Shown here piece after piece: positions 31,294 to 40,894 of a stretch of 64,000 nucleotides of DNA. The first letter of the stretch is position 1; each line of letters begins with the position of its first letter. The position numbers and the translations under genes were made by a program. The notes below the pieces were generated by a model. It was not told where the DNA came from and did not search any database. It saw nothing but the letters and a program-made list of their open reading frames with translations. The stretch is from Alteromonas gracilis. GTDB lineage: Bacteria > Pseudomonadota > Gammaproteobacteria > Enterobacterales > Alteromonadaceae. The stretch covers positions 62,001 through 126,000 of the forward strand of contig NZ_PVNO01000005.1 of NCBI RefSeq assembly GCF_002993325.1, written 5' to 3'.

Positions 31294-32813
31294 CAAACTG
31301 GCCAAAGTCGTATCCACTGGCACTACTTATCGCGCTGATGGCTTTATTGCCCGTCGGCGTATTGTTTTCTTTAGCTCAAGATAGTGCGCAGCTTTTCGAT
31401 ACTCATAATCTTCGGGTTTTAGGCAACACTGTTTCGCTGGTGGCACTTACCATAATTGGGTCTGTGCTTATTGGTGTGCCTCTAGCCTTTCTCACGGCCT
31501 ATGTGCAAATGCCGTTTAAGCGCTTCTGGCTTATTTTACTCGCAGCCCCTCTAGCTCTACCTAGTTATATTGGCGCGTTTGCAATGTACTTTTCCTTTGG
31601 TCGGGGCGGAGAAATAGAAAACATTTTGGGTATTTCAACGCCGCCTATTAGCGGTTTGTGGGGCTCTGCGTTAGTAATGAGTCTGTACACGTATCCTTTC
31701 GTGATGATGACAACTCGTTCCAGCCTTTTGAGTTTAGATGCTAGTTTAGTCAATGCTGCCCGCACGTTGGGTTTATCCCTAGGCGCTAGCCTTTGGCGTG
31801 TTGTATTGCCGCGTGTCGTTAATAGTGTTGCGGCGGGCGCTTTACTTGCTGCACTTTATGCGTTGTCTGACTTCGGTACACCAGCCATAATGGGCTTCGA
31901 CACGTTCACCCGCGTAATTTTTGTTGAATACAATGCGTTCGGATTGAGCCAGGCAGCTATGCTAAGTCTGCAGCTTATGGTTATCGTTGGGCTAATCCTA
32001 TTCATAGAAAGCCGCGTGAGCGGCGCTCAAGAGCGTCCAGGCAGGCATTTATCGTTATTTCCAGCTCGCTGGCAGCGCAACCTGATGCTGCTATCCACCA
32101 TGCCGGTGGTATTTATGGCTATTGTACTTCCACTTGCTATTTTTACGCTGTGGTTAGTGCGAGAAGGTACAGGCGGTTTTGAATTTAGCTATGCGTGGAA
32201 TTCTGCTCATGCGTCATTTATAGCCGCCATTGTTGCCGTATTACTCGCTATTCCCGTCGCTCATGCTGCGATTGCCGGGAAAGCGGGGCGACTTATGGAA
32301 CGTATCACCTATTTTGGCTTTGGTGTCCCCGGTATTGTTATGGGAACAGCCTTGGTTTACGTTGGTCTTAAATATCTTCCAGCCCTTTATCAAACCCTAA
32401 GCTTGCTGGTGATGGCTTACGTGCTGCGCTTTATACCCCTTGCGGTTGGTAGCGTAAGAAGCACTGCCGAAAATATCGATTCAGGGCTAGTGAAAGCTGC
32501 CCGTGTACTCGGTGCTAGCCCACGGGAAGCGTTTATACGCGTTACGCTACCGCTAACCCTACGTGGTATGATTGCAGGCGCTGCGTTAGTATTCCTAGAA
32601 GCCATGCGTGAGCTGCCGGCCACGCTAATGTTGGGGCCTACCGGGTTTGAAACACTAGCCACGTATATGTGGCGGGTTTATGAGGCAGGCTACTTTGGTC
32701 GTGCCGCTGTGCCGGGGTTATTATTAGTTTTATTATCAGGTATGGGATTAATACTCATGCTATCGGGCGAGAGAAAAGCCCAATTCACCGTTACTGAGGA
32801 TGATCGTTCGTAA
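31290..32813 (+). CDS. Ferric iron ABC transporter, permease (FbpB-like)
   Basis: A 507-residue double-length permease with about 12 membrane helices and two ABC-permease EAA loops: AARTLGLSLGASLWRVVLPR in the first half and AARVLGASPREAFIRVTLPL in the second. This two-in-one form is typical of FbpB/SfuB iron permeases. It starts with GTG inside the end of the binding-protein gene and overlaps the ATPase gene by one base. It transports Fe(III) across the inner membrane. Confidence 0.92.
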   Translation: MTNWPKSYPLALLIALMALLPVGVLFSLAQDSAQLFDTHNLRVLGNTVSLVALTIIGSVLIGVPLAFLTAYVQMPFKRFWLILLAAPLALPSYIGAFAMYFSFGRGGEIENILGISTPPISGLWGSALVMSLYTYPFVMMTTRSSLLSLDASLVNAARTLGLSLGASLWRVVLPRVVNSVAAGALLAALYALSDFGTPAIMGFDTFTRVIFVEYNAFGLSQAAMLSLQLMVIVGLILFIESRVSGAQERPGRHLSLFPARWQRNLMLLSTMPVVFMAIVLPLAIFTLWLVREGTGGFEFSYAWNSAHASFIAAIVAVLLAIPVAHAAIAGKAGRLMERITYFGFGVPGIVMGTALVYVGLKYLPALYQTLSLLVMAYVLRFIPLAVGSVRSTAENIDSGLVKAARVLGASPREAFIRVTLPLTLRGMIAGAALVFLEAMRELPATLMLGPTGFETLATYMWRVYEAGYFGRAAVPGLLLVLLSGMGLILMLSGERKAQFTVTEDDRS

Positions 32814-33853
32814 TGCTAAGTGTTAGTAATTTGTCAGTGAATTATGGGTCTACCCGCGTTGTCGACAAGTTAAATCTTGAGCTTGGTCAAGACGAAATCC
32901 TTATGCTAGTGGGGCCAACCGGCTGCGGTAAAACTACTATTTTGCAAGCACTTGCAGGGCTTATTCCCATCTCCGAGGGTTCCATGAGCTTGGGTAAATG
33001 GCAAAGTACGTCTAGCAAGCATGTTCCGCCTGAAAAGCGCAACGTGGGTATGGTGTTTCAAGATTTTGCGCTTTTTCCACACCTCACCGTGCAGCAGAAT
33101 GTGTGTTTTCGTTTAAAAGATACGAAGCTGGCTGATCACTGGTTAGAACTATTAGGGCTGGATAACTTTCGAGATGCCAAACCCGCGCGTTTATCTGGCG
33201 GACAAAAGCAACGGGTAGCATTAGCAAGAACGCTGGCCCACGAGCCGGCTTATGTATTGCTTGATGAGCCGCTTTCAAACTTAGATGCCGCGCTTAAAGA
33301 TAGTTTGCGTTGGGAAATTCGCGATGCGCTTAAAAAAGCAGGTGTGCCCGCTATTTGGGTAACCCATGACCAAGAAGAAGCGCTTAGCGTTGGCGACAGA
33401 GTGGGAATTTTAAATAGGGGCGTGCTAGAGCAATTAGACACGCCAGAAGCCTGTTACTCTTCGCCAGCCAGCCGTTTTGTAGCGCGCTTTATGGGAGAGG
33501 CCAGTTTCTTAAGTGCAACTTTCGACAGCAGCGAAGCAAATACTGATAAAACGGTTGTTACAGAAATTGGCAAGGTGCCAGGCACGCCGCTTCACGGTGC
33601 TAACGGCAATGTAGATTTGCTGGTTCGCCCTGATGATTTAAGCTTAGACGCTAGGCTTAATGAAACTAACTGCACCATTGAGTGGGTACGATACGAGGGC
33701 GAAAGCCGACTATACGCAGTGAGGTTAGATAGCGGCGACGAGCTAAAAGTACGTGTTAGCCACGAAAATGCCATAAAGCCGGGTAACCGCGCTTTCGTTC
33801 AGCTTATTACCACACACCCACTAGCGGTGTTTCCTAAGGACCGCCGTGATTAA
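32813..33853 (+). CDS. Ferric iron ABC transporter, ATPase (FbpC-like)
   Basis: A 346-residue ATPase with Walker A GPTGCGKTT, the Q-loop in VFQDFALFPHLTV, signature LSGGQKQRVALARTLA, Walker B YVLLDEPLSNLDA, and the H-loop in WVTHDQEEALS. A C-terminal TOBE-like regulatory domain follows (about residues 245-346). It powers the FbpB permease. Its stop overlaps the start of the flavoprotein gene by eight bases, binding that gene to the operon. Confidence 0.94.
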   Translation: MLSVSNLSVNYGSTRVVDKLNLELGQDEILMLVGPTGCGKTTILQALAGLIPISEGSMSLGKWQSTSSKHVPPEKRNVGMVFQDFALFPHLTVQQNVCFRLKDTKLADHWLELLGLDNFRDAKPARLSGGQKQRVALARTLAHEPAYVLLDEPLSNLDAALKDSLRWEIRDALKKAGVPAIWVTHDQEEALSVGDRVGILNRGVLEQLDTPEACYSSPASRFVARFMGEASFLSATFDSSEANTDKTVVTEIGKVPGTPLHGANGNVDLLVRPDDLSLDARLNETNCTIEWVRYEGESRLYAVRLDSGDELKVRVSHENAIKPGNRAFVQLITTHPLAVFPKDRRD

Positions 33854-35027
33854 GCGCGATGTGATTGTTATTGGTGCCGGTGCTGCAGGGCTTTTTTGTG
33901 CAGCCCAGGCCGGGGCACGCGGGCGCAGCGTAGAAGTGCTCGATCATGCCAAAAAAGTAGGCCGAAAAATCCTGATGTCAGGCGGTGGCCGCTGTAATTT
34001 CACAAATATGTATGCCAGCCCCGAGAACTTTTTATCGCAGAATCCACATTTTTGTAAGTCAGCACTTAGCCGCTACACCCAATGGGACTTTATTAACTTG
34101 GTTGCCGAATACGGTATTGCCTATCACGAAAAGACCTTGGGCCAACTGTTTTGTGACGACAGTGCCAAAGAAATCGTCGACTTATTGCTTAAGGAATGTG
34201 ATAAAGCAAACGTGACTATCACCACGCGCTGCGAAATATCGACGGTAGAAAAAACTGAAAGTGGGTACTTACTTTCTACTACAAATGGGGATTATGAGTG
34301 TGAGTCGCTGGTTATTGCGACTGGCGGCTTGAGTATGCCAAAGCTTGGTGCTACCCCATTTGGTTACAAAGTTGCTGAACAATTCGGACTTAATGTTTTA
34401 CCTACTCGTGCTGCTCTCGTTCCATTTACTTTGCACGATAAAGACAAAGAAACGCTGGCTGAACTTAGCGGAATTGCCGTAGACGTTTATGCGAGCTGTA
34501 ATGGCACCACGTTTAAAGAGGCGATGCTTTTTACCCACCGAGGGTTAAGTGGCCCAGCTATGCTGCAAATTTCCAGCTATTGGGAGGCGGGTGACAGCCT
34601 AAGTATTAACACGCTACCCAATGACGATGCTGCTGCACTTTTGCAAAACGCGCGCACAGAAACGCCAGATGCGCTGCTGGCTACCTGCCTAAATAAAGTA
34701 TTCCCCAAGCGAATGGTCCAGAGCTTTATTGAGTATCATAACTGGCGCAACGTACCGGTAAAACAGCTTACTCATGGGGAATGTGACGCCATTGCTGACA
34801 CGCTTGAGAATTGGCAGGTAAAACCCAATGGTACAGAAGGATATAGAACCGCCGAAGTTACTATAGGTGGTGTAGATACTAATGACCTATCATCAAAAAC
34901 CATGATGGCTAAAAATGTAGAAGGCCTTTACTTCATTGGCGAAGTGGTTGACGTTACCGGCTGGCTCGGCGGCTTTAACTTCCAGTGGGCGTGGAGCAGT
35001 GGCTGGGCTGCTGGGCAAGTGGTTTAA
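33846..35027 (+). CDS. HI0933/YhiN family FAD-dependent oxidoreductase
   Basis: A 393-residue flavoprotein with N-terminal FAD-binding VIGAGAAGLFCAAQAGARG, the family block GRKILMSGGGRCNFTNM, VIATGGLSMPKLGATPFGY, and the C-terminal GEVVDVTGWLGGFNFQWAWSSG. These place it in the HI0933/BaiN-like family of uncertain physiological role. It begins with GTG inside the end of fbpC, so it is translated as the last gene of the Fur-controlled iron operon. A reductase role linked to iron is a reasonable but untested inference. It overlaps the convergent downstream gene by four bases. Confidence 0.88.
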   Translation: MIKRDVIVIGAGAAGLFCAAQAGARGRSVEVLDHAKKVGRKILMSGGGRCNFTNMYASPENFLSQNPHFCKSALSRYTQWDFINLVAEYGIAYHEKTLGQLFCDDSAKEIVDLLLKECDKANVTITTRCEISTVEKTESGYLLSTTNGDYECESLVIATGGLSMPKLGATPFGYKVAEQFGLNVLPTRAALVPFTLHDKDKETLAELSGIAVDVYASCNGTTFKEAMLFTHRGLSGPAMLQISSYWEAGDSLSINTLPNDDAAALLQNARTETPDALLATCLNKVFPKRMVQSFIEYHNWRNVPVKQLTHGECDAIADTLENWQVKPNGTEGYRTAEVTIGGVDTNDLSSKTMMAKNVEGLYFIGEVVDVTGWLGGFNFQWAWSSGWAAGQVV

Positions 35028-35491
35028 AACGACATACCAATAGCAAGCCCTGCAACCACTGCGCTTTTATGGTTGCGGTGATAATCATAATGAAGCTGTG
35101 GTGAGAGGGTAAAGCCAGACGCTTCAAACTCGTACAAAAAGCCTAATCGAACCACTTCCATTTTATGGCTGCCGTGAAACTCTACGCCAGGGCCAATTTG
35201 TGCAATAAAATTGTGAGTAATGTGAAGGTCTGCGACCAATAGATAAGTATACGCATCCAGGTCTTCATAAGCGTACTCTGCGACAATCCCCACACCTAAA
35301 AAATCGCTCACTCGGTATTCGTAGTCTATGCCTAATGTGAACGCGTTCCCGTGATCTTTGGTGTAGGTTGTACCTACCAATGCAGACAAATGGTGGGGTG
35401 CTGACTGCCAGTGATGTCCCGCGTCTTTGGCATAAGTAAATGGGGAGCATGACAAAACAGCTAACAGGACTATTGCTTTAATTACTTGCAT
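35024..35491 (-). CDS. Small predicted outer-membrane beta-barrel protein
   Basis: A 155-residue protein when started at the ATG at 35491, which has GAGG six bases upstream; an ATG at 35503 is the alternative. A signal peptide ends near FTYA. The remainder alternates polar and hydrophobic residues in beta-strand fashion (FTLGIDYEYRVSDFLGVGIV, FIAQIGPGVEF, FTLSPQLHYDY) and ends with the terminal phenylalanine typical of outer-membrane proteins. It is OmpA/OmpX-like in style, and the function is unknown. It converges on the flavoprotein gene with overlapping stops. Confidence 0.75.
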   Translation of the reverse strand: MQVIKAIVLLAVLSCSPFTYAKDAGHHWQSAPHHLSALVGTTYTKDHGNAFTLGIDYEYRVSDFLGVGIVAEYAYEDLDAYTYLLVADLHITHNFIAQIGPGVEFHGSHKMEVVRLGFLYEFEASGFTLSPQLHYDYHRNHKSAVVAGLAIGMSF

Positions 35492-35736
35492 AACGCGCCT
35501 CATTTACCTTCTCGCCGTGACTTCATAGAGAGCAGTTGTCTCTAACACCTTAGGTGGACTGGCTGTTGTGGGTGTAAGAATAGGTTTCGTGAGGCTTTTG
35601 CGCTAATGAACTTTAGTCGAAAATTATTGAAAATAAGGGCGTTTATGGTGTTATTTTATAGACCTTGTTATCTATCTATATACGTTGAAACTCGCTAGAG
35701 TGGAGTTTTTAGCGTCTGTTTTAAAGGAAAAGAGTC

Positions 35737-36045
35737 ATGTCCATCCATGGTGAAAAAGCGCGTTTTATTGATGCATGCACAACACAACTAATGCGACTAT
35801 ATTCGGCAAGTAAAGCGGGTAAAAACGTGGATGCAGACAAATACAGAGTGCAGGGCTTTATGCACGCAGGTGAATTAATGGGGCTGCTCACTAAGGAAGA
35901 AGGAAAAGCACTCATCGCCGACTTACACATTGAAGTGTTTGGAGAAACCATTGATGCGCGTGCCGACAGAAAACGAAAACTCAATGCGTTAAAAGAGTCA
36001 GACCCTGACGCCTACTTAGAAATTCCTGCTATAGAAAGACGCTAA
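35737..36045 (+). CDS. Small conserved-looking hypothetical protein
   Basis: A 102-residue soluble protein, mostly helical, starting MSIHGEKARFIDACTTQLM and ending with a charged tail. AAGGAAAAGAG precedes the ATG at a proper distance, which supports real expression. I recognise no domain. It contains KYRVQGFMHAGELMGLLTKE and FGETIDARADRKRKL. It stands alone between the outer-membrane gene and the BLUF-EAL gene, with about 150 bases after it. Confidence 0.7.
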   Translation: MSIHGEKARFIDACTTQLMRLYSASKAGKNVDADKYRVQGFMHAGELMGLLTKEEGKALIADLHIEVFGETIDARADRKRKLNALKESDPDAYLEIPAIERR

Positions 36046-36193
36046 ATATCCCCCTCACAGCCAAATACATCTCGATTCACATTGGTGAGTTTTTTAAGTA
36101 ATGTCTATACTGAAGTAGTGTCGTTAACATTAACTCTGACGGCATGCCCTTTAACGTATGGCAAATCCACCACATGGAAAGTAGCAATCTTAA

Positions 36194-37399
36194 ATGAGCG
36201 GGGCATTAGTGCTTAAACAGCTAATTTATAGAAGCAAAGCAACGGCAAACTTTAGTGAGGATGACTTACTCAAGATCACATCAGACTCTCTACCTTTTAA
36301 TCAAGAAAACAACATTACAGGTATCTTGTTATTTGATGGTGACTATTTTTTTCAGGTACTTGAAGGGAATGGCGAAGTTGTTCAATCGCTCTTCGAACAC
36401 ATCAAAGAAGATAGTCGGCACACCAATATCGCAAAGGTGACTGAACTTGTCGTTCATAAAAGAGATTTTGGTGAATGGTCGTTAAGGACTCTGGCCGTGA
36501 ACGAGGGCAGTCGTTGCTACTGGCTACCACCAGACCTCAGTCTCAGTAGAGAAGGAAGAATGTTTGCGTTATTAAACAGCTTTGCCTCTGGAAAATGGCG
36601 CACCTGTTTGAGCAATGAGGAACGCAAGCGGGTAAGTGCTAAAGTCATCAATAAGGCTACCTCGATTGCTCAGTTTGAGAGCTCACACATCCAATTTGCG
36701 TTTCAGCCAATCATCGACACCTTTAAAGGCAAAATCACGTCATTAGAAGCCTTGATAAGAAGTGACGATGGCAAGTTTCCTGAAGCGATACTCGATTGCT
36801 TAGACGGTGAAGAGAAGTATAAGTTTGACCTTGAAAGTAAAGCCATTGCTATTGCTCAAGGGGCGAAGTTACTCAACCCAACTCAGTCACTCTCTATTAA
36901 TTTATGTCCCGGCGCAATTACTTACTTACCTGATGTGGGCGAATATTTATATAAATTATTGAAGCAAAACGGACTCAAGCCAGAACAATTAGTGTTAGAG
37001 GTAACCGAAACAGAAATAATCAAAGAGAACGACGCTTTTTTCGAAGCTATCGAGCGCATTCGGTCTCGCGGTATCAGAATTGCCATAGACGATTTTGGCG
37101 CTGGCTACGCAGGGCTATCGCTGCTTGCTGACTTTTCCCCAGACAAAATAAAGCTAGACAGAAAAATTACCACAGGAATTCACGAGAATGGCCATCGGCA
37201 AGCTATTACTGAAGCGGTATTAGAGTTTGCTAATGCAATGGGGATTCCGCTTGTCGTTGAAGGGGTAGAGACAATAGAAGAGTGGCTGTGGTTACAACAC
37301 ATGGGCGTGCAAAGATTCCAAGGTTTTTTATTTGCAAAGCCTTGTCTTAACGGTATTGCAGAGGTCAAATTTCAGGTGGACGGCGGCGAAACTCTCTAG
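36194..37399 (+). CDS. BLUF-EAL blue-light-regulated cyclic-di-GMP phosphodiesterase
   Basis: A 401-residue protein. Residues about 7-100 form a BLUF flavin photosensor with its key residues: Tyr12 (LIYRSKA), Asn40 (ENNITGILL), Gln54 (FFQVLEG) and Trp95 (FGEWSL). Residues about 160-395 form an EAL domain with SLEALIRS, SINLCPG, LEVTETE, AIDDFGAGYAGLSLL, IKLDRKI, VEGVET and QGFLFAKP. All of the metal and catalytic positions appear intact. Blue light on FAD should activate cleavage of cyclic di-GMP, as in BlrP1. It is cytoplasmic. A membrane diguanylate cyclase gene lies next on the same strand. Confidence 0.93.
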   Translation: MSGALVLKQLIYRSKATANFSEDDLLKITSDSLPFNQENNITGILLFDGDYFFQVLEGNGEVVQSLFEHIKEDSRHTNIAKVTELVVHKRDFGEWSLRTLAVNEGSRCYWLPPDLSLSREGRMFALLNSFASGKWRTCLSNEERKRVSAKVINKATSIAQFESSHIQFAFQPIIDTFKGKITSLEALIRSDDGKFPEAILDCLDGEEKYKFDLESKAIAIAQGAKLLNPTQSLSINLCPGAITYLPDVGEYLYKLLKQNGLKPEQLVLEVTETEIIKENDAFFEAIERIRSRGIRIAIDDFGAGYAGLSLLADFSPDKIKLDRKITTGIHENGHRQAITEAVLEFANAMGIPLVVEGVETIEEWLWLQHMGVQRFQGFLFAKPCLNGIAEVKFQVDGGETL

Positions 37400-37594
37400 C
37401 AGGAAATCTTATTAAACCTAGCCACTGAGTTAATCTTCGGTGAGATTTTGCTGTGTTTTCTCATTTCTCAACTACGCTTTATAGGTATAAAATTTTATCA
37501 TTAACACCCGCGGAGCGTAACACTCGTTATGTGATGGTTTACAGGGATATGCTTGCTACACGGATTTGGCAGTAGTACCGGTAGGAATTCATTT

Positions 37595-39139
37595 ATGACA
37601 AGTAATGTCTCACACGTTTTTTCCCGCTTATGGCTTTGCCTCGGACTGTTAGTCGTTAGTTTTCAAGGGGTCGCTGCATGTGAAATGGCCGGAGAAGATG
37701 GGCTTGCTATTACCGCTAAGGTGCCGGTAGAGGCGGGACAGCAACGTTTTTCTTTTGTCTGTGATATTGACTCGCCCCATATACTTTATTTTTCTGATAA
37801 TTTTATCTCGTTCAATCAGTTGTATGATAAGGACATGCGCAAAATCTCCGCCCTCCCTGGCGCTTTTGAAGCTTATCCGCTCGACCCATCAAATAAGCTA
37901 TTTTACTTAGACTTAAGCTCTCAAGTTGAAAGGTTTTTAACGTTAAATGTCTCTACGCTAGCCGATTATCAAAGATTTTCTTCTGTTCACACCCTTACGA
38001 TGAGCTTGTTTATTGGTTTTTGCTTCGCACTCGTGCTTTACGTAGGCATGTTAGGAAGCAGCATGCGCAACTATGGCTTTTATTCCTACAGTTTTTACGT
38101 GTTCAGTGCGGCCATCTTTTTTTCCCTTCAAGAGGGACTGTTAAACATTATTTTCCCCGATATAAGTCTTTTTTCCAATTTTAAGCTTATTTTGTTGTTT
38201 GCTGGGCTCACTGTTTTTGCTGCTGTTAGATTTCTTGATCAACTGCTCGATTTCAAAGTGTTATTAATGGGTTGGCAGCGTCATTTCTTACTTGGAATGG
38301 CGAATACAGCCTTGGCGTTATCTATGTTGCAACTTGTACTTCCTTACAGTGGGGCAGCGCTCGTTAATCACACGCTAAGTCTGATAACGCTAATCACTAT
38401 GACTGGTACGCTATCAAGTTGCGTATATGCCACTTATCGAAAAGTTCACTGTTCAGCCCTTGTTATGACTGGCATTGCGGTAATGGTGCTAACCATGCTT
38501 TTCCGTCTAGTTTTCGTAGACACGTCAGAATTTATGTATCGATACGGACTGGTTGTTGGTATCACACTGGAAGCATTTATATTTGCTATGGCGACATGCA
38601 GAAAAGTAAAAAAACTAGACGATGATAGAGTGGGGGCTTTTAAGCGAGCTTCGACAGATGCTTTGTGTAACTTACTCAATCGCAGCGGATGGGAAAGCAT
38701 GGCGAATACTATTTTGTCTACTTACAACAAGGAGCGAGGATATCTTACGCTTCTCTTTATTGATGTTGATCACTTCAAGGAAATTAACGATCAATATGGT
38801 CACCATGCCGGAGATAAAGTGCTTCAGGTTATTGCCAAGATTTTAAAGAGTCGGTGTCGAGAACAGGATGCAGTTGGTCGTTTGGGTGGGGATGAATTTG
38901 TGGTGTTGAGTCATTGTTACAGTGAAGGGCAGTCGGAGCGTTTAGCGGCTCGTGTAGAAGCTAGTTTGAGCGACAGAGACATTAGAACAGATAACTATGT
39001 TATACCCGTAACAGCCAGTGTTGGCGCCTATATCACTCAAGAGCGATGTAAGGATTTAACCAGTTTGCTGGATAAAGCCGATAAAATTATGTATCGCGTT
39101 AAAGCGCAGAAAAAAGACGAGGCCCCCGCGGTCTCTTAA
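37595..39139 (+). CDS. 7TM membrane diguanylate cyclase (GGDEF)
   Basis: A 514-residue protein started at the ATG at 37595; a TTG at 37553 is possible but less likely. It has a signal-peptide-like N-terminus, a periplasmic segment of about 110 residues, seven membrane helices of the 7TMR-DISM type, and a C-terminal GGDEF domain. That domain has STDALCNLLNRSGW, FIDVDHFKEINDQYGHHAGD, an inhibitory RxxD site (REQD) and active-site GGDEF. It is predicted to synthesise cyclic di-GMP in response to a periplasmic signal. It follows the BLUF-EAL gene by about 195 bases and ends seven bases before convergent argP. Confidence 0.9.
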   Translation: MTSNVSHVFSRLWLCLGLLVVSFQGVAACEMAGEDGLAITAKVPVEAGQQRFSFVCDIDSPHILYFSDNFISFNQLYDKDMRKISALPGAFEAYPLDPSNKLFYLDLSSQVERFLTLNVSTLADYQRFSSVHTLTMSLFIGFCFALVLYVGMLGSSMRNYGFYSYSFYVFSAAIFFSLQEGLLNIIFPDISLFSNFKLILLFAGLTVFAAVRFLDQLLDFKVLLMGWQRHFLLGMANTALALSMLQLVLPYSGAALVNHTLSLITLITMTGTLSSCVYATYRKVHCSALVMTGIAVMVLTMLFRLVFVDTSEFMYRYGLVVGITLEAFIFAMATCRKVKKLDDDRVGAFKRASTDALCNLLNRSGWESMANTILSTYNKERGYLTLLFIDVDHFKEINDQYGHHAGDKVLQVIAKILKSRCREQDAVGRLGGDEFVVLSHCYSEGQSERLAARVEASLSDRDIRTDNYVIPVTASVGAYITQERCKDLTSLLDKADKIMYRVKAQKKDEAPAVS

Positions 39140-39146
39140 CCAGTTC

Positions 39147-40031
39147 CTATATTAATTGAGCTTTGGCTATGTGTTTAACTGCCCTGGTTAAATCGGCAAG
39201 TGCAGCAGACTCAAGGGTTGTCCAGTGCCAGAACAGAGGCACGCCTAATTCCTGATCAGGGAATAGGGGAACAAGTTCACCTTTTTCTACTTCTTGCGCA
39301 ACTTGTAGTGTTGGAAGTAGTGCCCACACCACGCCATCTAACGCCATTTTTACAAACCCATGAGATGAGGGGTACCAATGACAGGAGGTGAAGGTTGGCG
39401 CAATGTTAAGGCATTCCCTCTGATAGTCAGCAAGTAAAGTGACATCATACTCATCGTAAAGTAACCCTGGTGTAGCCATAACATGTGCTGGTGATATGCC
39501 TTTGTGCAAATAGCGCTCTATGAAGCGGGGAGACGCGTAAAGTTGATAGCGCATAGTGCCCAGCCTTACTGACTGGCCGCCGGTGACCGGTGTGCCCGTT
39601 TGGCTTATGCAGGCCATAACGCGCCCCTGCTGAAGAATATCACGGGTTTGTGTTTGGTCTGCGTTAACGATATGGACAGGGTTAGCGCGCTTGTCACAAA
39701 ATGCAGCCATCACTTGGGAAAACCACGTCGCCAATACATCATTGTTCACCGCTACACTTAGCGGGGCAGCGGAGGCTTCAAGCCCGCTTTTAATATTTAA
39801 CGCTTCTTCTAACACACTAACCTTTTGTATGTGCGCGAGCAGTTCTTTTCCCAGCGGAGTAGGCTTTAAGGGCTTTGTTCGCACCATAACCGGGCCACCG
39901 ACACTTTGCTCTAACCGTTTAATCTTTTGCGAGACAGCAGATTGAGTAAGGTTGAGGGCCTGAGCTCCTTTTTCAAAGCCACCATAGCGAAGCACTTCGT
40001 GAAAACACCGCAACGCATCATAATCAAGCAT
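39147..40031 (-). CDS. argP: ArgP-type LysR regulator
   Basis: A 294-residue LysR protein started at the ATG at 40031, which has AGGTGG seven bases upstream. The DNA-binding domain LDYDALRCFHEVLRYGGFEK with LTQSAVSQKIKRLEQ, and the sequence through the effector domain, resemble ArgP (IciA). ArgP activates arginine/lysine export and related genes. It is divergent from a LysE/ArgO exporter gene across about 195 bases, the classical regulator-exporter arrangement, which supports the name. Confidence 0.88.
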   Translation of the reverse strand: MLDYDALRCFHEVLRYGGFEKGAQALNLTQSAVSQKIKRLEQSVGGPVMVRTKPLKPTPLGKELLAHIQKVSVLEEALNIKSGLEASAAPLSVAVNNDVLATWFSQVMAAFCDKRANPVHIVNADQTQTRDILQQGRVMACISQTGTPVTGGQSVRLGTMRYQLYASPRFIERYLHKGISPAHVMATPGLLYDEYDVTLLADYQRECLNIAPTFTSCHWYPSSHGFVKMALDGVVWALLPTLQVAQEVEKGELVPLFPDQELGVPLFWHWTTLESAALADLTRAVKHIAKAQLI

Positions 40032-40226
40032 AAAAAAGCCACCTGTGAAAAGAAGGTTATAAATATTAATTTTGCTTATCAAAAACAAATATCATTAATT
40101 TAATTTAGTCCTCCAATGTGTATAAAATCAAGGCAATTATTTGGTTGTACAGCATCTTTGATTTTAAAGCTGCACCAGCCAGAGCGTTTTAAATTTTATA
40201 ATTGTTTTACTTAAGAGGCAGGTAAC

Positions 40227-40829
40227 ATGTTAGCGGCAGTAACAAGTGGTTTCGTGATGGGCGGAACCCTTATCATCGCGGTGGGTGCGCAAAATAGCTT
40301 TCTTATCGAGCAATCAATGAAGCGACAGTGGACAAGCTTATTTGTGCTGCTATTTATCTTAAGTGACGCAATATCCATAAGCTTGGGCGCTATGGGGTTT
40401 GGCCTATTACTTCAGGAATATCCCATGCTGGTGACCATTACAAAATGGGCTGGCGTGGCATTTTTGTTATGGATTGCTTTCAACAAGATTAAATCCTCTA
40501 TGGCAAATGACGCGTTAGTTTTGCAAATGGCAAAAAAACAGCTTTCGTTCAAAAAAGCCCTTTTAATTGCGTTAGCAGTCACTTGGCTGAACCCTCACTT
40601 TTATTTAGATACCTTGCTGCTAATGGGTAATTTGGCAAGTCAGTGGCAGGAAAACAAATGGTGGTTCGTTGGCGGCGCCATTGGCGCATCAATTGTTTGG
40701 TTTATTGGTTTAAGTACGCTGACTGCACGCTTTGCGCATCATATGCAGCGTCCGAACTTTTGGCGCTGGTTCAACCGGTTAAATGCGGCAGTTTTGGGTA
40801 TGGTCAGCCTTCAATTGGCAAGTCTGTAA
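40227..40829 (+). CDS. argO: LysE/ArgO family basic amino acid exporter
   Basis: A 200-residue membrane protein with six predicted helices and the LysE/ArgO pattern FVMGGTLIIAVGAQNSFLIEQ near the start and WLNPHFYLDTLLLMG in the middle. It exports arginine and/or lysine. It is divergent from argP, which presumably activates it. AGGCAGGT lies before the ATG. Arginine versus lysine preference cannot be told from sequence. Confidence 0.9.
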   Translation: MLAAVTSGFVMGGTLIIAVGAQNSFLIEQSMKRQWTSLFVLLFILSDAISISLGAMGFGLLLQEYPMLVTITKWAGVAFLLWIAFNKIKSSMANDALVLQMAKKQLSFKKALLIALAVTWLNPHFYLDTLLLMGNLASQWQENKWWFVGGAIGASIVWFIGLSTLTARFAHHMQRPNFWRWFNRLNAAVLGMVSLQLASL

Positions 40830-40841
40830 ATAAAAAGGTTA

Positions 40842-40894
40842 GGTAACCGAATTTCAAGACGCGTAGAGTGTTCATTTGAGACTTAACGGTTACC
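40842..40894. repeat. Inverted repeat between argO and the SMR gene
   Basis: GGTAACCG (40842-40849) and CGGTTACC (40887-40894) are perfect 8-base arms 37 bases apart. No T run follows, so it is not a standard terminator. It could be a regulatory hairpin in the SMR transcript or the end of argO mRNA. Confidence 0.5.
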
